A stretch of DNA of 44,840 nucleotides from Nocardiopsis sp. CNR-923. Lineage in GTDB: Bacteria > Actinomycetota > Actinomycetes > Streptosporangiales > Streptosporangiaceae. Where the stretch lies: positions 1-44,840 of the forward strand of contig NZ_MKKC01000089.1 of assembly GCF_001942255.1 (NCBI RefSeq), written 5' to 3'. Every line of letters starts with the position of its first letter. The first letter of the stretch is position 1. A model generated the notes under the pieces. It ran no database searches. It had not been told where the DNA came from and saw only the letters and a program-made list of their open reading frames with translations. A program made the translations under genes and the position numbers. Positions 1 to 7,627 of the stretch are shown here, one piece after another.

Positions 1-1
1 C

Positions 2-88
2 CCCAGCACGGCGCCCGACGCACCGCCCCCGCACACGCGCGGCCGGGAACACTACGAGGGCGGCTACGAGGACGGCCGCTTCACCTGA
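2..88 (+). CDS. C-terminal end of an unidentified protein (partial)
   Basis: An open frame enters from the left edge and stops at TGA 86-88. The last residues read REHYEGGYEDGRFT, a hydrophilic Gly/Tyr-rich tail preceded by a Pro/Ala stretch. A strong hairpin follows about 75 bases later, as expected at the end of a transcription unit. The family cannot be told from 28 residues, and this frame was chosen only because its composition and stop position look natural. Confidence 0.35.
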   Translation, partial: PSTAPDAPPPHTRGREHYEGGYEDGRFT

Positions 89-163
89 ACCGGACACCGC
101 GCCGGTGACCGCCATCGGTGACACGGCGTGACAGGTCTGCGCCGCGCGGCACACCCCTTCACA

Positions 164-200
164 CCGCCGAGGCGACGGGACACCCCCGTCACCTCGGCGG
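164..200 (+). terminator. hairpin terminator candidate
   Basis: A 16-base arm at 164-179 (ccgccgaggcgacggg) pairs with 185-200 (cccgtcacctcggcgg) with a single internal mismatch and a 5-base loop. It is followed by ttcctcgttc rather than a clean U run. It would end the leftmost gene and insulate the SulP gene. Confidence 0.5.
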
Positions 201-426
201 TTCCTCGTTCCCGGCACGCACGTCCGGTGTGAAACCAGGAAAACGTCTGCCGAATCCACGACAGTCCGTCACACCACCTGCACTCCATTGACTACAGTTG
301 GTGATTGACTCCGGACTCTTCGCGTCCGGACCGTCGTTCCGCGTCTCCACGCGCATCCCCCGTCCGGACACCGACGTCCGCGTGCGCCGCCACCCGACCG
401 CCTGGTCCGACCCGAACGGAGCCACC

Positions 427-2040
427 ATGCGCACCCACGCCCAGGGGCCACCGGCCGAGCCGCCTGCCGCACCGGCCACGCACAGCCGTCCGCTCGACCG
501 CAGAACGGTCACGGCCGACGTCGGCGCCTCCCTCGTCGTGTTCCTGGTCGCCGTCCCCCTGTCCCTCGGCATCGCCGTCGCCGCGGGAGCGCCGCTCATC
601 GCCGGGCTGACCGCGGCCGTCGTCGGCGGCATCGTCGCGGGGCTGCTCGGCGGCTCGATGGTCCAGGTCAGCGGACCGACCGCGGCGCAGACCATCATCG
701 TCGCCGAACTGATCACGACCTACGGCTGGCGGGTCACCTGCCTCATCACCGTGCTCGCCGGACTGCTCCAGATCGCGCTGGGCGCCGTGCGCATCGCCCG
801 GGCGGCGCTGGCGGTCTCCCCCGCGGTGGTCCACGGCATGCTCGCCGGGGTCGGCGCCACCATCGCCCTCGCACAACTGCACGTCGCGCTGGGCGGAGCA
901 CCGCAGAGCTCTGCGCTCAGGAACCTCGCCGACCTGCCGCACCAGGTCGCGCACAACCACACCGCCGCCGTCGCGGTCGGCGTCATCACCATCGCGATCA
1001 TGTTCGGCTGGGGCCGGCTGCCCGCCATCGGCCGAATCCGCCCGTCGGCCGTGCCCGCCTCACTGGTCGCGGTGGGCACCGCCACGGCCATCGCCACCCT
1101 GGGCCGGTGGGAGGTCCAGACCGTCACCCTGCCCGACTCCCTGATCGAGGCCTGGTCCGGCCCGGCGCTGCCCGAGAGCGGCCAGTGGCACGGCGTCGTC
1201 CTGGCCGTGGCCGCGGTGGCGATGGTCGCCAGTGTGGAGTCGCTGCTGTCGGCCATCGCCGTGGACCGCGAGCACGGCGGTCGACGGGTACGGCTCAACC
1301 GGGAACTGTTCGGCCAGGGCGCCGCCAACACCGTCAGCGGAGCTCTGGGCGGCCTTCCCGTGGCGGGCGTGATCGTGCGCAGCACGACCAACGTGCGGGC
1401 CGGCGGGCGCACGCCGTTGTCGGCGATCCTGCACGGCGTGTGGATCCTGGTGTTCGTCGCCCTGTTCGCGCGCGTGGTCGAACTCATCCCGATGGCCGCG
1501 CTGGCCGCGCTGCTGGTCTTCGTCGGCGCACGGATGGTGTCCATCGCCCACCTGCGCGACCTGCGCCGCCACCACGAGGCCAGCGTCTACCTGGTCACGC
1601 TGTTCGCCGTGGTCTTCCTCGGGCTGCTGGAGGGGGTGTGCCTGGGCTTCGCGCTGGCGATGATCGTCTCCCTCCGTCGGCTGACCCGCTTCACCGTGCT
1701 CACCGAGGAGCGCGGCGGACGCGTGCACGTGTCCGTCCACGGGTCGCTGACCTTCCTGGGAGTGCCGCGCCTGGCGCACGTGCTGCGCACCATCCCACCA
1801 GGCGCCCGGGTCGACCTCGATCTGCACGTGGACTTCATGGACCACGCGGCGTTCGAGGCCGTGCACGCCTGGCGTGTGGACCACGAGCGGGGCGGCGGCG
1901 CCGTCGACATCGACGAGGCCCACGAGCAGTGGTACACGCGAAGCTCCACCCGGACGCGCCCGCGGCGAAGACCGCGCCGACCGGACCGGCGCGGTGGTGG
2001 GCGCCGTGGGAGATGCGTGGGGAGACCGGCGGCCAACTGA
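427..2040 (+). CDS. SulP family inorganic anion transporter (N-terminal part of a SulP-carbonic anhydrase fusion)
   Basis: This is a membrane transporter of the SLC26/SulP family, likely moving bicarbonate or sulfate. The start ATG 427 follows GGAGCCACC. The first 55 residues are soluble and Pro/Ala-rich, then come about ten or more hydrophobic segments, beginning with ADVGASLVVFLVAVPLSLGIA and including the family-typical QVSGPTAAQT. From about residue 425 a C-terminal STAS-like domain follows (HVSVHGSLTFLGVPRL). The frame ends at 2040 in an Arg-rich non-homologous tail. In the -1 frame from about 1930 the sequence continues smoothly through a linker (GPARWWAPWEMRGE) into the carbonic anhydrase. 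Adding one base near 1935-1942 gives a 786-residue fusion (427-2786) like M. tuberculosis Rv3273. The family call is firm; the true C-terminus is probably the fused enzyme. Confidence 0.88.
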   Translation: MRTHAQGPPAEPPAAPATHSRPLDRRTVTADVGASLVVFLVAVPLSLGIAVAAGAPLIAGLTAAVVGGIVAGLLGGSMVQVSGPTAAQTIIVAELITTYGWRVTCLITVLAGLLQIALGAVRIARAALAVSPAVVHGMLAGVGATIALAQLHVALGGAPQSSALRNLADLPHQVAHNHTAAVAVGVITIAIMFGWGRLPAIGRIRPSAVPASLVAVGTATAIATLGRWEVQTVTLPDSLIEAWSGPALPESGQWHGVVLAVAAVAMVASVESLLSAIAVDREHGGRRVRLNRELFGQGAANTVSGALGGLPVAGVIVRSTTNVRAGGRTPLSAILHGVWILVFVALFARVVELIPMAALAALLVFVGARMVSIAHLRDLRRHHEASVYLVTLFAVVFLGLLEGVCLGFALAMIVSLRRLTRFTVLTEERGGRVHVSVHGSLTFLGVPRLAHVLRTIPPGARVDLDLHVDFMDHAAFEAVHAWRVDHERGGGAVDIDEAHEQWYTRSSTRTRPRRRPRRPDRRGGGRRGRCVGRPAAN

Positions 2041-2786
2041 ACGCCCTGGGGCTGCTGACCGCCGGGGCCCGCGAGTACCACGCAAGCACCGCCGACCGGA
2101 TGCGGTCGGTGATGAGCCGCCTGGCACACGGCCAGAACCCGACCGCGCTGTTCGTCACGTGCGCCGACTCTCGGGTGGTGCCCAATCTCATCACCGCCAG
2201 CGGCCCGGGAGACCTGTTCACCCTGCGCAACGTGGGCAATCTGGTGCCGCCGTCGGAGACGCCCGGCGACGGCTCGGTCGGCGCGGCCGTGGAGTACGCG
2301 GTGACGGTCCTTGGGGTGCCGTCGATCGTGGTGTGCGGGCACTCGCACTGCGGGGCGATGCGGGCGCTCCTGGAGGGGGCCCACACGGACGCCGGCGAAC
2401 CGGGCACGTCGCACATGTGCCGCTGGCTGGCCAACGCGGGACCGAGTCTGGCGCGCCTCGGCACGGCGCCGGACCTGCCGGAGGGCCCGCCGACGGCGGA
2501 GACGCTGTGCCGCCTGGCCCAGGTCAACGTCGAGGAGCAGCTCGGCAACCTCATGAGCTACGAGGCGGTTCGGGAACGGGCGGAGGCGGGGACGTTGACG
2601 CTGACGGGGATGTACTACGACCTGGAGACGGCGCGGGTGCACCTGTTGGACGCCGCGACGGGCCGGTTCACGCCTGTGCCGGGCGTCGTCACCGGCACGG
2701 TCCCGCCGCAGCGCACGGGCACGAACGTCGGTGGTCAGTTGATCGACGAGTCCCCGTCCGGTGCGTCGTCACGGCCGTCCTGTTGA
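2013..2786 (+). CDS. beta-class carbonic anhydrase (probably the C-terminal domain of the SulP fusion)
   Basis: The enzyme interconverts CO2 and bicarbonate. Zinc ligands of the beta class are present: the Cys of CADSRVVPN (C50 counted from ATG 2013) and the His and Cys of GHSHCGA (H110 and C113), with the Asp-Arg dyad in CADSR. The domain is full length. ATG 2013 has no properly spaced ribosome binding site and lies inside the upstream SulP frame, so independent initiation is unlikely; one missing base upstream would make a single fusion polypeptide. A transporter joined to carbonic anhydrase suggests bicarbonate uptake coupled to CO2 interconversion at the membrane, which is inference. The 3' end overlaps a small minus-strand ORF. 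Confidence 0.85.
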   Translation: MRGETGGQLNALGLLTAGAREYHASTADRMRSVMSRLAHGQNPTALFVTCADSRVVPNLITASGPGDLFTLRNVGNLVPPSETPGDGSVGAAVEYAVTVLGVPSIVVCGHSHCGAMRALLEGAHTDAGEPGTSHMCRWLANAGPSLARLGTAPDLPEGPPTAETLCRLAQVNVEEQLGNLMSYEAVRERAEAGTLTLTGMYYDLETARVHLLDAATGRFTPVPGVVTGTVPPQRTGTNVGGQLIDESPSGASSRPSC

Positions 2787-2884
2787 ACGCCGGACGCCTG
2801 GTAGGTGGCGAGCGCGATGATCACGACGATGGCCAGGATCGGCAGGCCGAAGAGGATCACCCAGATGAACGCTGAGCCGAACAA
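2735..2884 (-). CDS. small single-pass membrane protein, 49 aa, unrecognised
   Basis: On the minus strand a TTG at 2884 opens a 49-codon frame ending at 2735. A stop codon lies two codons upstream, so TTG is the only reasonable start. Residues 5-26 form one hydrophobic segment (AFIWVILFGLPILAIVV), followed by a short acidic tail ending in DGDSSIN. The pattern resembles small accessory subunits of transporters, but no family was recognised. It overlaps the last 52 bases of the carbonic anhydrase gene head to head. The amphipathic pattern is too regular to be a chance shadow, but the start is weak. Confidence 0.45.
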   Translation of the reverse strand: MFGSAFIWVILFGLPILAIVVIIALATYQASGVQQDGRDDAPDGDSSIN

Positions 2885-2911
2885 GTGTCACCCATTCCCG
2901 TGAACGCCGAT

Positions 2912-2945
2912 GCCCGTCGGGCCGCCGACCTCGCGGCCCACGGGC
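2912..2945. terminator. hairpin downstream of the carbonic anhydrase gene
   Basis: GCCCGTcGGGCCGC at 2912-2925 pairs with GCGGCCCACGGGC at 2933-2945, with one bulged base and a 7-base loop. It lies about 125 bases past the carbonic anhydrase stop and could end that transcript. The rest of 2885-3101 shows nothing else recognisable. Confidence 0.4.
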
Positions 2946-3101
2946 GGACGCGCTCCCGACCCCGCCAAGGGTGAGGAACGCAGGGCCAATCTACCTTCGG
3001 ACCCACGGCTCGGGCCATCACCCGAACGCTGTAGCCCCGTAGCCCCGGCGTGTCACGGCCGCACGGTCCGCCGGGACGGAACCCGAGCTCCCGCCCCGGC
3101 G

Positions 3102-3439
3102 ATGTCTGCGCCGCTGTCCATCACCCTCGCCCAGTTCCCCCCGCGTGACGCGTGTTGGACGCTCACCCTCCCCAACGGTCACGTCGTGGTCGCCGTCGGC
3201 GCGGCCGTCACCCTTGACCGCGCGGTCGACGTGTTCCGCCGCATGAGCAGTGCCACCCGCGCCCACCTGTTCGCCGCCCTTGGCGTGCCGGACCCCGACA
3301 CCGTCCCCGACGCCTACCAGTCCGCGCGGTGGTGGCGCCCGACCAGACGCTCACCCTCGCCCTCGTCGAGGGCATAGAGCGGTCCGGGAAGCTGTGCCCG
3401 TGGCCGCACAACGGCGGCGCCCAGGCGGAGGCCCGATGA
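3102..3439 (+). CDS. hypothetical protein, frameshifted
   Basis: From ATG 3102 the frame reads a compact domain (ITLAQFPPRDACWTLTLPNG ... AVDVFRRMSSATRAHLFAAL) to about residue 74. It then degenerates into Arg/Ser-rich nonsense ending at 3377. The -1 frame takes over at about 3327 with coherent protein (VVAPDQTLTLALVEGIERSG ... WPHNGGAQAEAR) and stops at 3437-3439, overlapping the next ATG by ATGA. Adding one base gives 112 residues. No family was recognised. No clear ribosome binding site precedes 3102, so the start is uncertain. Confidence 0.4.
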
Positions 3440-3677
3440 ACAACCGCATCACGTTCGGCCTCGTCGCCGACGTCCTCAAGGTCCTCGACGAGCACGGATT
3501 CCAGCGCGGCGACGACGGCGCGGTCGACGCCGGGCGGGTGGTCGCGTCCGGGCGCGTGCCGCGTACAGTGCCGCCCTCGACGAGGGGGTGACGCGCACCG
3601 GTAAGGAGCTTGCCGCACGGTTCAACCGTTCCGAGCGGTGGGGGCGTGACCGCGTCCGGGAGTGCCGCACCGCGTGA
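3436..3677 (+). CDS. small protein with helix-turn-helix-like C-terminus, frameshifted
   Basis: ATG 3436 overlaps the previous stop. The N-terminal part (NNRITFGLVADVLKVLDEHG) resembles small proteins of actinomycete mobile elements. The original frame stops at 3591, but the -1 frame from 3555 encodes RAAYSAALDEGVTRTGKELA followed by ARFNRSERWGRDRVRECRTA and a stop at 3675-3677. That tail matches the DNA-binding ends seen on Spd/transfer-type proteins (AxxFxRSxRWGRDRI pattern). One missing base between about 3535 and 3555 would restore an 80-residue protein. The function is not known. It may belong to a decayed or small element with the neighbouring XRE regulator. Confidence 0.4.
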
Positions 3678-3809
3678 CCACGCGGTGCGAGCGGGCTGTC
3701 CCTTCCGGGGCGGCCCGCTTCGCTGTGCCGTGGCTCGACAACCTCCTGACACGGCGAAGGCCCCGCCCTACTCTGAGAAGTGCGACCAACCAGAGAGACG
3801 AGGCCCGGT

Positions 3810-5051
3810 ATGCCACAGCCTACCCCCGACCCTGCGGACGCGGCGCTCACCTTTGGGCAACGCCTGAAGATTCAGCGCACCCGTCGCGGCATGACCCGTG
3901 ACGTCCTCGCCGGTCTGGTGGGCAAGTCCGCGTCATGGGTGAAGGCCGTGGAAACCGGCCGACTCCAGACGCCGAAGCTCGCGATACTCCTGCGGCTGGC
4001 AGAGGCATTGCGAGTGCGGGACCTTGCCCAGCTCACAGGCGATCAGTCCATGCCCATATCGCTGTTCACCGGCCCCGGCCACCCACGGTTGCCCCAGGTC
4101 CGCGCGGCCATCAACGCGCTTCCTGCTCTGTCTCCTCGGGAGGCGCCCCCGGTCGCGCACCTGCGTGCGCGCCTCGACCAGGCATGGTCGGCGCGGCACT
4201 CCTCACCCCACCATCGGGAAGTGCTGGGGCAGCTCCTGCCCGCGCTGATCGAAGACGCCCAGCTTGCCGCTCACCAGGCCGACGACCGCACCACCCGACG
4301 TGCCGCCCAAGCGATCCTCGCCGAGGTGTACGCGCTCTCACAGTTCTTCATCGCCTACCAGCCCGCCCAGGATCTTCTCTGGCGTGTCGCCGAGCGCGGC
4401 ATGATTGCCGCCCATGACTCTGGCGACATGCACGCCATCGGCGTTGCCGCGTGGTTGATGGCCCAGGCGCACCGCGACGCCGGAGACTGGGACGCGGCCG
4501 ACGTCGTGACGTCACACTCCCTGGAACTCCTCGGCCGCTATGCCGACAGTGACGCCGTCAACGTCGCGGCGATCCGGGGGGCGATGCTGTTCGAGGACGG
4601 CTACACAGCCGCGCGGCGGGGCGAAATCGGCACGGCATGGGGAAGGTGGGACGCGGCAAACGAGGTTGCCGCGCGGCTCCCCGGTGACTACTACCACCCG
4701 GTCACGTCGTTCTCACAAGCGATCATGGGCGCACACGCCGTCACAATCGCCGTAGAACTTCGGGCCGGTGGGGAATCGGTGCGGCAAGCCGCCCGCGCCG
4801 CGTCGACACAGATCCCGTCGCGTCCGCGCCGGGCGCGGCACGAGATCGAACAGGCACGCGCCTACTACCTCGACGCCCAACCCGAAGCGGCGTTGTCGGT
4901 GCTGGAAGCCGCGCACGAGGCAGCACCCGAGACGATCCGTTTCAACGGATACGCGCGGCGGATTGTCCTGGAAGAACTGGATGAGCGAGACGGACGTCGA
5001 CAGCGGCGCGCGTCGGAGTTGGCGGACCGGTTGGGGCTGCTGACCGTGTGA
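3810..5051 (+). CDS. XRE-type helix-turn-helix regulator with TPR-like C-terminal domain
   Basis: The start ATG 3810 lies behind GACGAGGCCCGGT. Residues 14-70 form an XRE/Cro HTH (FGQRLKIQRTRRGMTRDVLA, then KSASWVKAVETGR). The remaining 340 residues are helical repeats rich in Ala, Leu and Arg (for example AAWLMAQAHRDAGDWDAADV), as in the large actinomycete XRE-TPR regulators. This architecture typically senses a peptide or small partner, and many streptomycete copies act with tiny neighbours; two tiny ORFs follow here. The DNA is less extreme in GC than the flanks. The family is firm and the target is unknown. Confidence 0.8.
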   Translation: MPQPTPDPADAALTFGQRLKIQRTRRGMTRDVLAGLVGKSASWVKAVETGRLQTPKLAILLRLAEALRVRDLAQLTGDQSMPISLFTGPGHPRLPQVRAAINALPALSPREAPPVAHLRARLDQAWSARHSSPHHREVLGQLLPALIEDAQLAAHQADDRTTRRAAQAILAEVYALSQFFIAYQPAQDLLWRVAERGMIAAHDSGDMHAIGVAAWLMAQAHRDAGDWDAADVVTSHSLELLGRYADSDAVNVAAIRGAMLFEDGYTAARRGEIGTAWGRWDAANEVAARLPGDYYHPVTSFSQAIMGAHAVTIAVELRAGGESVRQAARAASTQIPSRPRRARHEIEQARAYYLDAQPEAALSVLEAAHEAAPETIRFNGYARRIVLEELDERDGRRQRRASELADRLGLLTV

Positions 5052-5140
5052 TGTCGAGGGGGTACATACTGTGCCCTCCCTTGCCTTCGTGCGCGCTTAG
5101 CGTCGTGTCACCACGCACACGGCTTCCCCCGAGGTGACCG

Positions 5141-5263
5141 ATGACGACCGCTCTCGTCGAGGGCGTCGAGCCGACCCTCATGGAGGACACCGCCGACCAG
5201 CTCGAAGCCCGGATGATCAACCCGGACCCGTGGGGCAACCAGCGCTGGGAGTCCCTCCGGTGA
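5141..5263 (+). CDS. small protein, 40 aa, downstream of XRE regulator
   Basis: ATG 5141 is preceded by GAGGTGACCG and opens a 40-codon frame: an acidic N-terminus (TTALVEGVEPTLMEDTADQL) followed by MINPDPWGNQRWESLR. Its stop overlaps a GTG start by GTGA. No family is recognised. The position after an XRE/TPR regulator suggests a partner peptide, which is inference only. Confidence 0.45.
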   Translation: MTTALVEGVEPTLMEDTADQLEARMINPDPWGNQRWESLR

Positions 5264-5424
5264 CCTTTGAGGAGTTCGCCCGGCTCACCGCACCACGCAC
5301 CCCACGTGAGGCCGTCCGCGTCCCCGACGGCGGCCCGCTCCCTCGCAGACGCCCGGGAGCCTCTGAACTCGTGCGCGGGGAACGCCGCGACACACCTCGC
5401 GCGCCCAGGAGCGAGCGCCCGTAG
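5260..5424 (+). CDS. small protein, 54 aa, unrecognised
   Basis: GTG 5260 overlaps the stop of the 40-aa ORF (GTGA), a usual sign of translational coupling. The start VTFEEFARLTAPRTPREAV looks like real protein. The C-terminal half is Arg/Pro-rich and might be out of frame. Nothing identifies its role. Confidence 0.35.
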   Translation: MTFEEFARLTAPRTPREAVRVPDGGPLPRRRPGASELVRGERRDTPRAPRSERP

Positions 5425-5551
5425 TCTCCCGCGCTGCGGTCCCGTGTTCCTTGGGGAAGGGCGCTGGTCGACAACCGCAGCGCGGGTCCACACGACCGCC
5501 TCATATGGAGGGTAAGAGGCGGTCACCCGGGAATCCGTCACCCCGGGCGTA

Positions 5552-5578
5552 GGGCCACCAGTGGGAGGCTGGTGGCCC
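5552..5578. terminator. hairpin between the small ORFs and rnpB
   Basis: A perfect 10-bp stem: GGGCCACCAG at 5552-5561 with CTGGTGGCCC at 5569-5578, and a 7-base loop. It lies between plus-strand ORFs and minus-strand rnpB, so it may stop transcripts from either side. The bases from here to rnpB show no gene. Confidence 0.5.
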
Positions 5579-5711
5579 TCACTGGTGTTCTTCGCCAGCA
5601 CGACCGCTTCATCGTGTCTGTCATGCCCACTGATAAGCGGTGTGTTACCACCGGGTAGCCGGGATAGATCCGGGATATGAGCCCCTCTCAACTGCATACG
5701 CGCAGGTGAGG

Positions 5712-6102
5712 GAGGGAGTCGGCCGGTAAGCCGGATTCTGTCGGTCCGAAGGGACCGGACGGCCATCCATCTGGGACCGCCGTTGCCGACGGCCTCGGTG
5801 CGGTCTACCCGCGAACTCGGGCGGGCCGCCCTCGAACATCCGCGCGGGAGCCCGAAGACTCCCTTTTTGACCTTGCTCCGGGTGGGGTTTACCTAGCCGA
5901 CCGGATCACTCCGGCCGCTGGTGGTCTCTTACACCACCGTTTCACCCTTACCACCGCGAGCGGTGGCGGTCTGTTCTCTGTGGCACTGTCCCGCGGGTCA
6001 CCCCGGGTCGGTGTTGCCGACCACCCTGCCCTGTGGAGTCCGGACTTTCCTCGAACCCGTGCCGTGGGCACGGGTCCGCGACCGTCTGGCCGACTCCCCC
6101 TC
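5712..6102 (-). ncRNA. rnpB: RNase P RNA, bacterial class A
   Basis: Read on the minus strand, the 5' end GAGGGGGAGTCGGCC pairs with the 3' end GGCCGACTCCCTC to form helix P1. The universally conserved blocks are present in order: CGAGGAAAGTCCGGACTCC near the 5' end, ACAGGGCAGGGTG, GGGTGAAACGGTGG, GGCTAGGTAAACCCC, and near the 3' end ACAGAATCCGGCTTAC. The length of about 390 bases is normal for an actinobacterial type A RNA. It is the catalytic subunit that trims 5' leaders from pre-tRNAs. It starts only about 11 bases after the stop of the phosphatase gene, so its promoter lies inside that gene or it is processed from the longer transcript. Confidence 0.95.
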
Positions 6103-6112
6103 ACCCCGCATT

Positions 6113-6772
6113 CTACGCGCGTTGGCCGGGGCTTCCGTCCAGATGGGCGGTGTCGTTGAGCGCGCGGACCACCATGGGGCCGTCGGCGTAGCAGTCGACC
6201 TCGGTCAGGCAGGCCGTGTCCAGGTGCATCCGGTACAGCGCCGCCAAGGGCGCCAGCATCGCCTGTTGGACGACCACCTTGATCGGCGTCACGTGGGTGA
6301 CCACCAGGACCGTGCGGCCCGCGTACCGGTCGACCAGTGCGTCCCGCGCGGCCACGACCCGCGCGGCGGCGTCGGCGAAGCTCTCGCCGCCCGGCGGAGC
6401 CGTCTCCGGATCGGCCAGCCATCGGTCGACCTGCTCGGGCGCCAGGGCACGCGCCTCGCCGAAGGTCATCCCCTCCCAGTCCCCGAAGTCGGTCTCGACG
6501 AACCCCTCGTCGGTCTCGACCGACAGTCCGAGCTCCTTCGCCGCGTAGGCGGCGGTGTCCCGGGTCCGCCGCAGGGGCGAGGAGACCACCGCGTCGATCG
6601 ACCACCCGGCCAGGCGGCGCGCGGCGGCCGCGGCCTGGGCGTGTCCGTCGTCGGTCAGCGGGAAGTCACCCCGGCCCGCGAAGCGGCGCTCCACCGACAG
6701 CGGGGTCTGCCCGTGCCGCAGCAGGACCAGCCGGGTCGGCCGGCCCTGCGCGGACGCCCAGCCGGCGCTCAC
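6113..6772 (-). CDS. histidine phosphatase (phosphoglycerate mutase-like)
   Basis: Start GTG 6772 overlaps the stop of the zinc-ribbon gene (GTGA). Near the N-terminus is the catalytic motif VLLRHGQTPLSVERRFAGRG, followed by SSPLRRTRDTA, the second catalytic region FVETDFGDWEGMTF, and VVTHVTPIK with the second catalytic His. At about 219 residues it is a single-domain enzyme. In mycobacteria and Streptomyces the gene in this place encodes RNase HI fused to an acid phosphatase (Rv2228c type); here the RNase H half is absent and there is no room for it. The substrate is unknown; phosphosugar and alpha-ribazole phosphate (CobC) activities are known in the family. Confidence 0.87.
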   Translation of the reverse strand: MSAGWASAQGRPTRLVLLRHGQTPLSVERRFAGRGDFPLTDDGHAQAAAAARRLAGWSIDAVVSSPLRRTRDTAAYAAKELGLSVETDEGFVETDFGDWEGMTFGEARALAPEQVDRWLADPETAPPGGESFADAAARVVAARDALVDRYAGRTVLVVTHVTPIKVVVQQAMLAPLAALYRMHLDTACLTEVDCYADGPMVVRALNDTAHLDGSPGQRA

Positions 6773-7530
6773 TGCTCCGCCTGGGGGCCCAGACCCGACT
6801 CCTCGGTGCGCACGAGGATGCGGCGGCAGTCCTCGCAGCGGACGATCTCGTCGGCGGGGGTGGCCCGGATCTCGTTGAGCTCGACCGTGCTGAGCGCGAG
6901 CTTGCATCCGCCGCAGCGCCCGTACCGCAGTGGCGCGGCGGCCAGCCCGTCGTACTGACCGCGCAGCTTGTCGTACAGCGCCAGCAGGTCGGCGGGGACG
7001 TCGGCGGCGACGCGCTCGCGGTTGCGGGCGATTCGGTCCCGGTCCAGGCCGATCTCGGCGACTGCGGTGTCGCGACGGGCCGTGACCTCGGTGTACCGGG
7101 CGGCCGTCTCCTCGTGTTCGGAGGTCAGACGGGCGAACTCGGTCTCCAGTCCCTCGGCGCGCTCCATCACCGCCAGGACCACCTCCTCCAGCTCGGACTG
7201 GCGGCGGCTCAGGGAGGCGATCTCCGACTGGAGGTTCTGCAGCTCCTTGGAGTTGGTGATGGCCCCCGACTCCAGGCGTCCCGAGTCGCGCTCGGCACGC
7301 GCCCGCACCTGGTCGACGTCGCTCTCTGCCTTGCGCTGTTCACGGCCCACGTCGGAGATCCGCGTCCGCACGGCGATCAGTTCGGCGTCGATCCGGTCGA
7401 CGCTCTCCTTGAGCTCCACCGACTCGGAGTCCTCCTTGAGGTTCCGGGCACGGTGGTCCAGACGCTGGAGCTCGGTGTCCAGGGCCTGGAGGTCGAGCAA
7501 TCTGGCCTGTGCGGCGGGTTCGGCTTTCAC
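6769..7530 (-). CDS. coiled-coil protein with C4-type zinc ribbon
   Basis: The start is GTG 7530, with AGGAG nine bases upstream. Residues 8-180 are a long heptad-patterned coiled coil (LQALDTELQRLDHRARNLKE onward). The C-terminal part holds two Cys pairs, YGRCGGCKLAL and VRCEDCRRIL, forming a zinc ribbon. This is the conserved actinobacterial Rv2229c family, always next to Nif3 and the phosphatase; its biochemical role is unknown. It is translationally coupled to the phosphatase downstream. Confidence 0.87.
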   Translation of the reverse strand: MKAEPAAQARLLDLQALDTELQRLDHRARNLKEDSESVELKESVDRIDAELIAVRTRISDVGREQRKAESDVDQVRARAERDSGRLESGAITNSKELQNLQSEIASLSRRQSELEEVVLAVMERAEGLETEFARLTSEHEETAARYTEVTARRDTAVAEIGLDRDRIARNRERVAADVPADLLALYDKLRGQYDGLAAAPLRYGRCGGCKLALSTVELNEIRATPADEIVRCEDCRRILVRTEESGLGPQAEQ

Positions 7531-7627
7531 GTGTCACGTCTCCTGGAGTGGCTGGGGAAGGCGGGGTCGCCGTCCGCGCCCGTCTCTGTGCAGTTGGTTC
7601 GGCCGCCCGGCGGGGCGGAAGGGGGCC

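Noticed and set aside
1107..1928. Upstream part of the long frame that contains the carbonic anhydrase
   Set aside because: Before about 1929 this frame is a shadow of the SulP transporter; only the downstream part is protein-like.
2910..3377. Longer start (ATG 2910) for the gene at 3102
   Set aside because: The added 64 residues are Pro/Arg-rich, contain the hairpin at 2912-2945, and do not look like protein.
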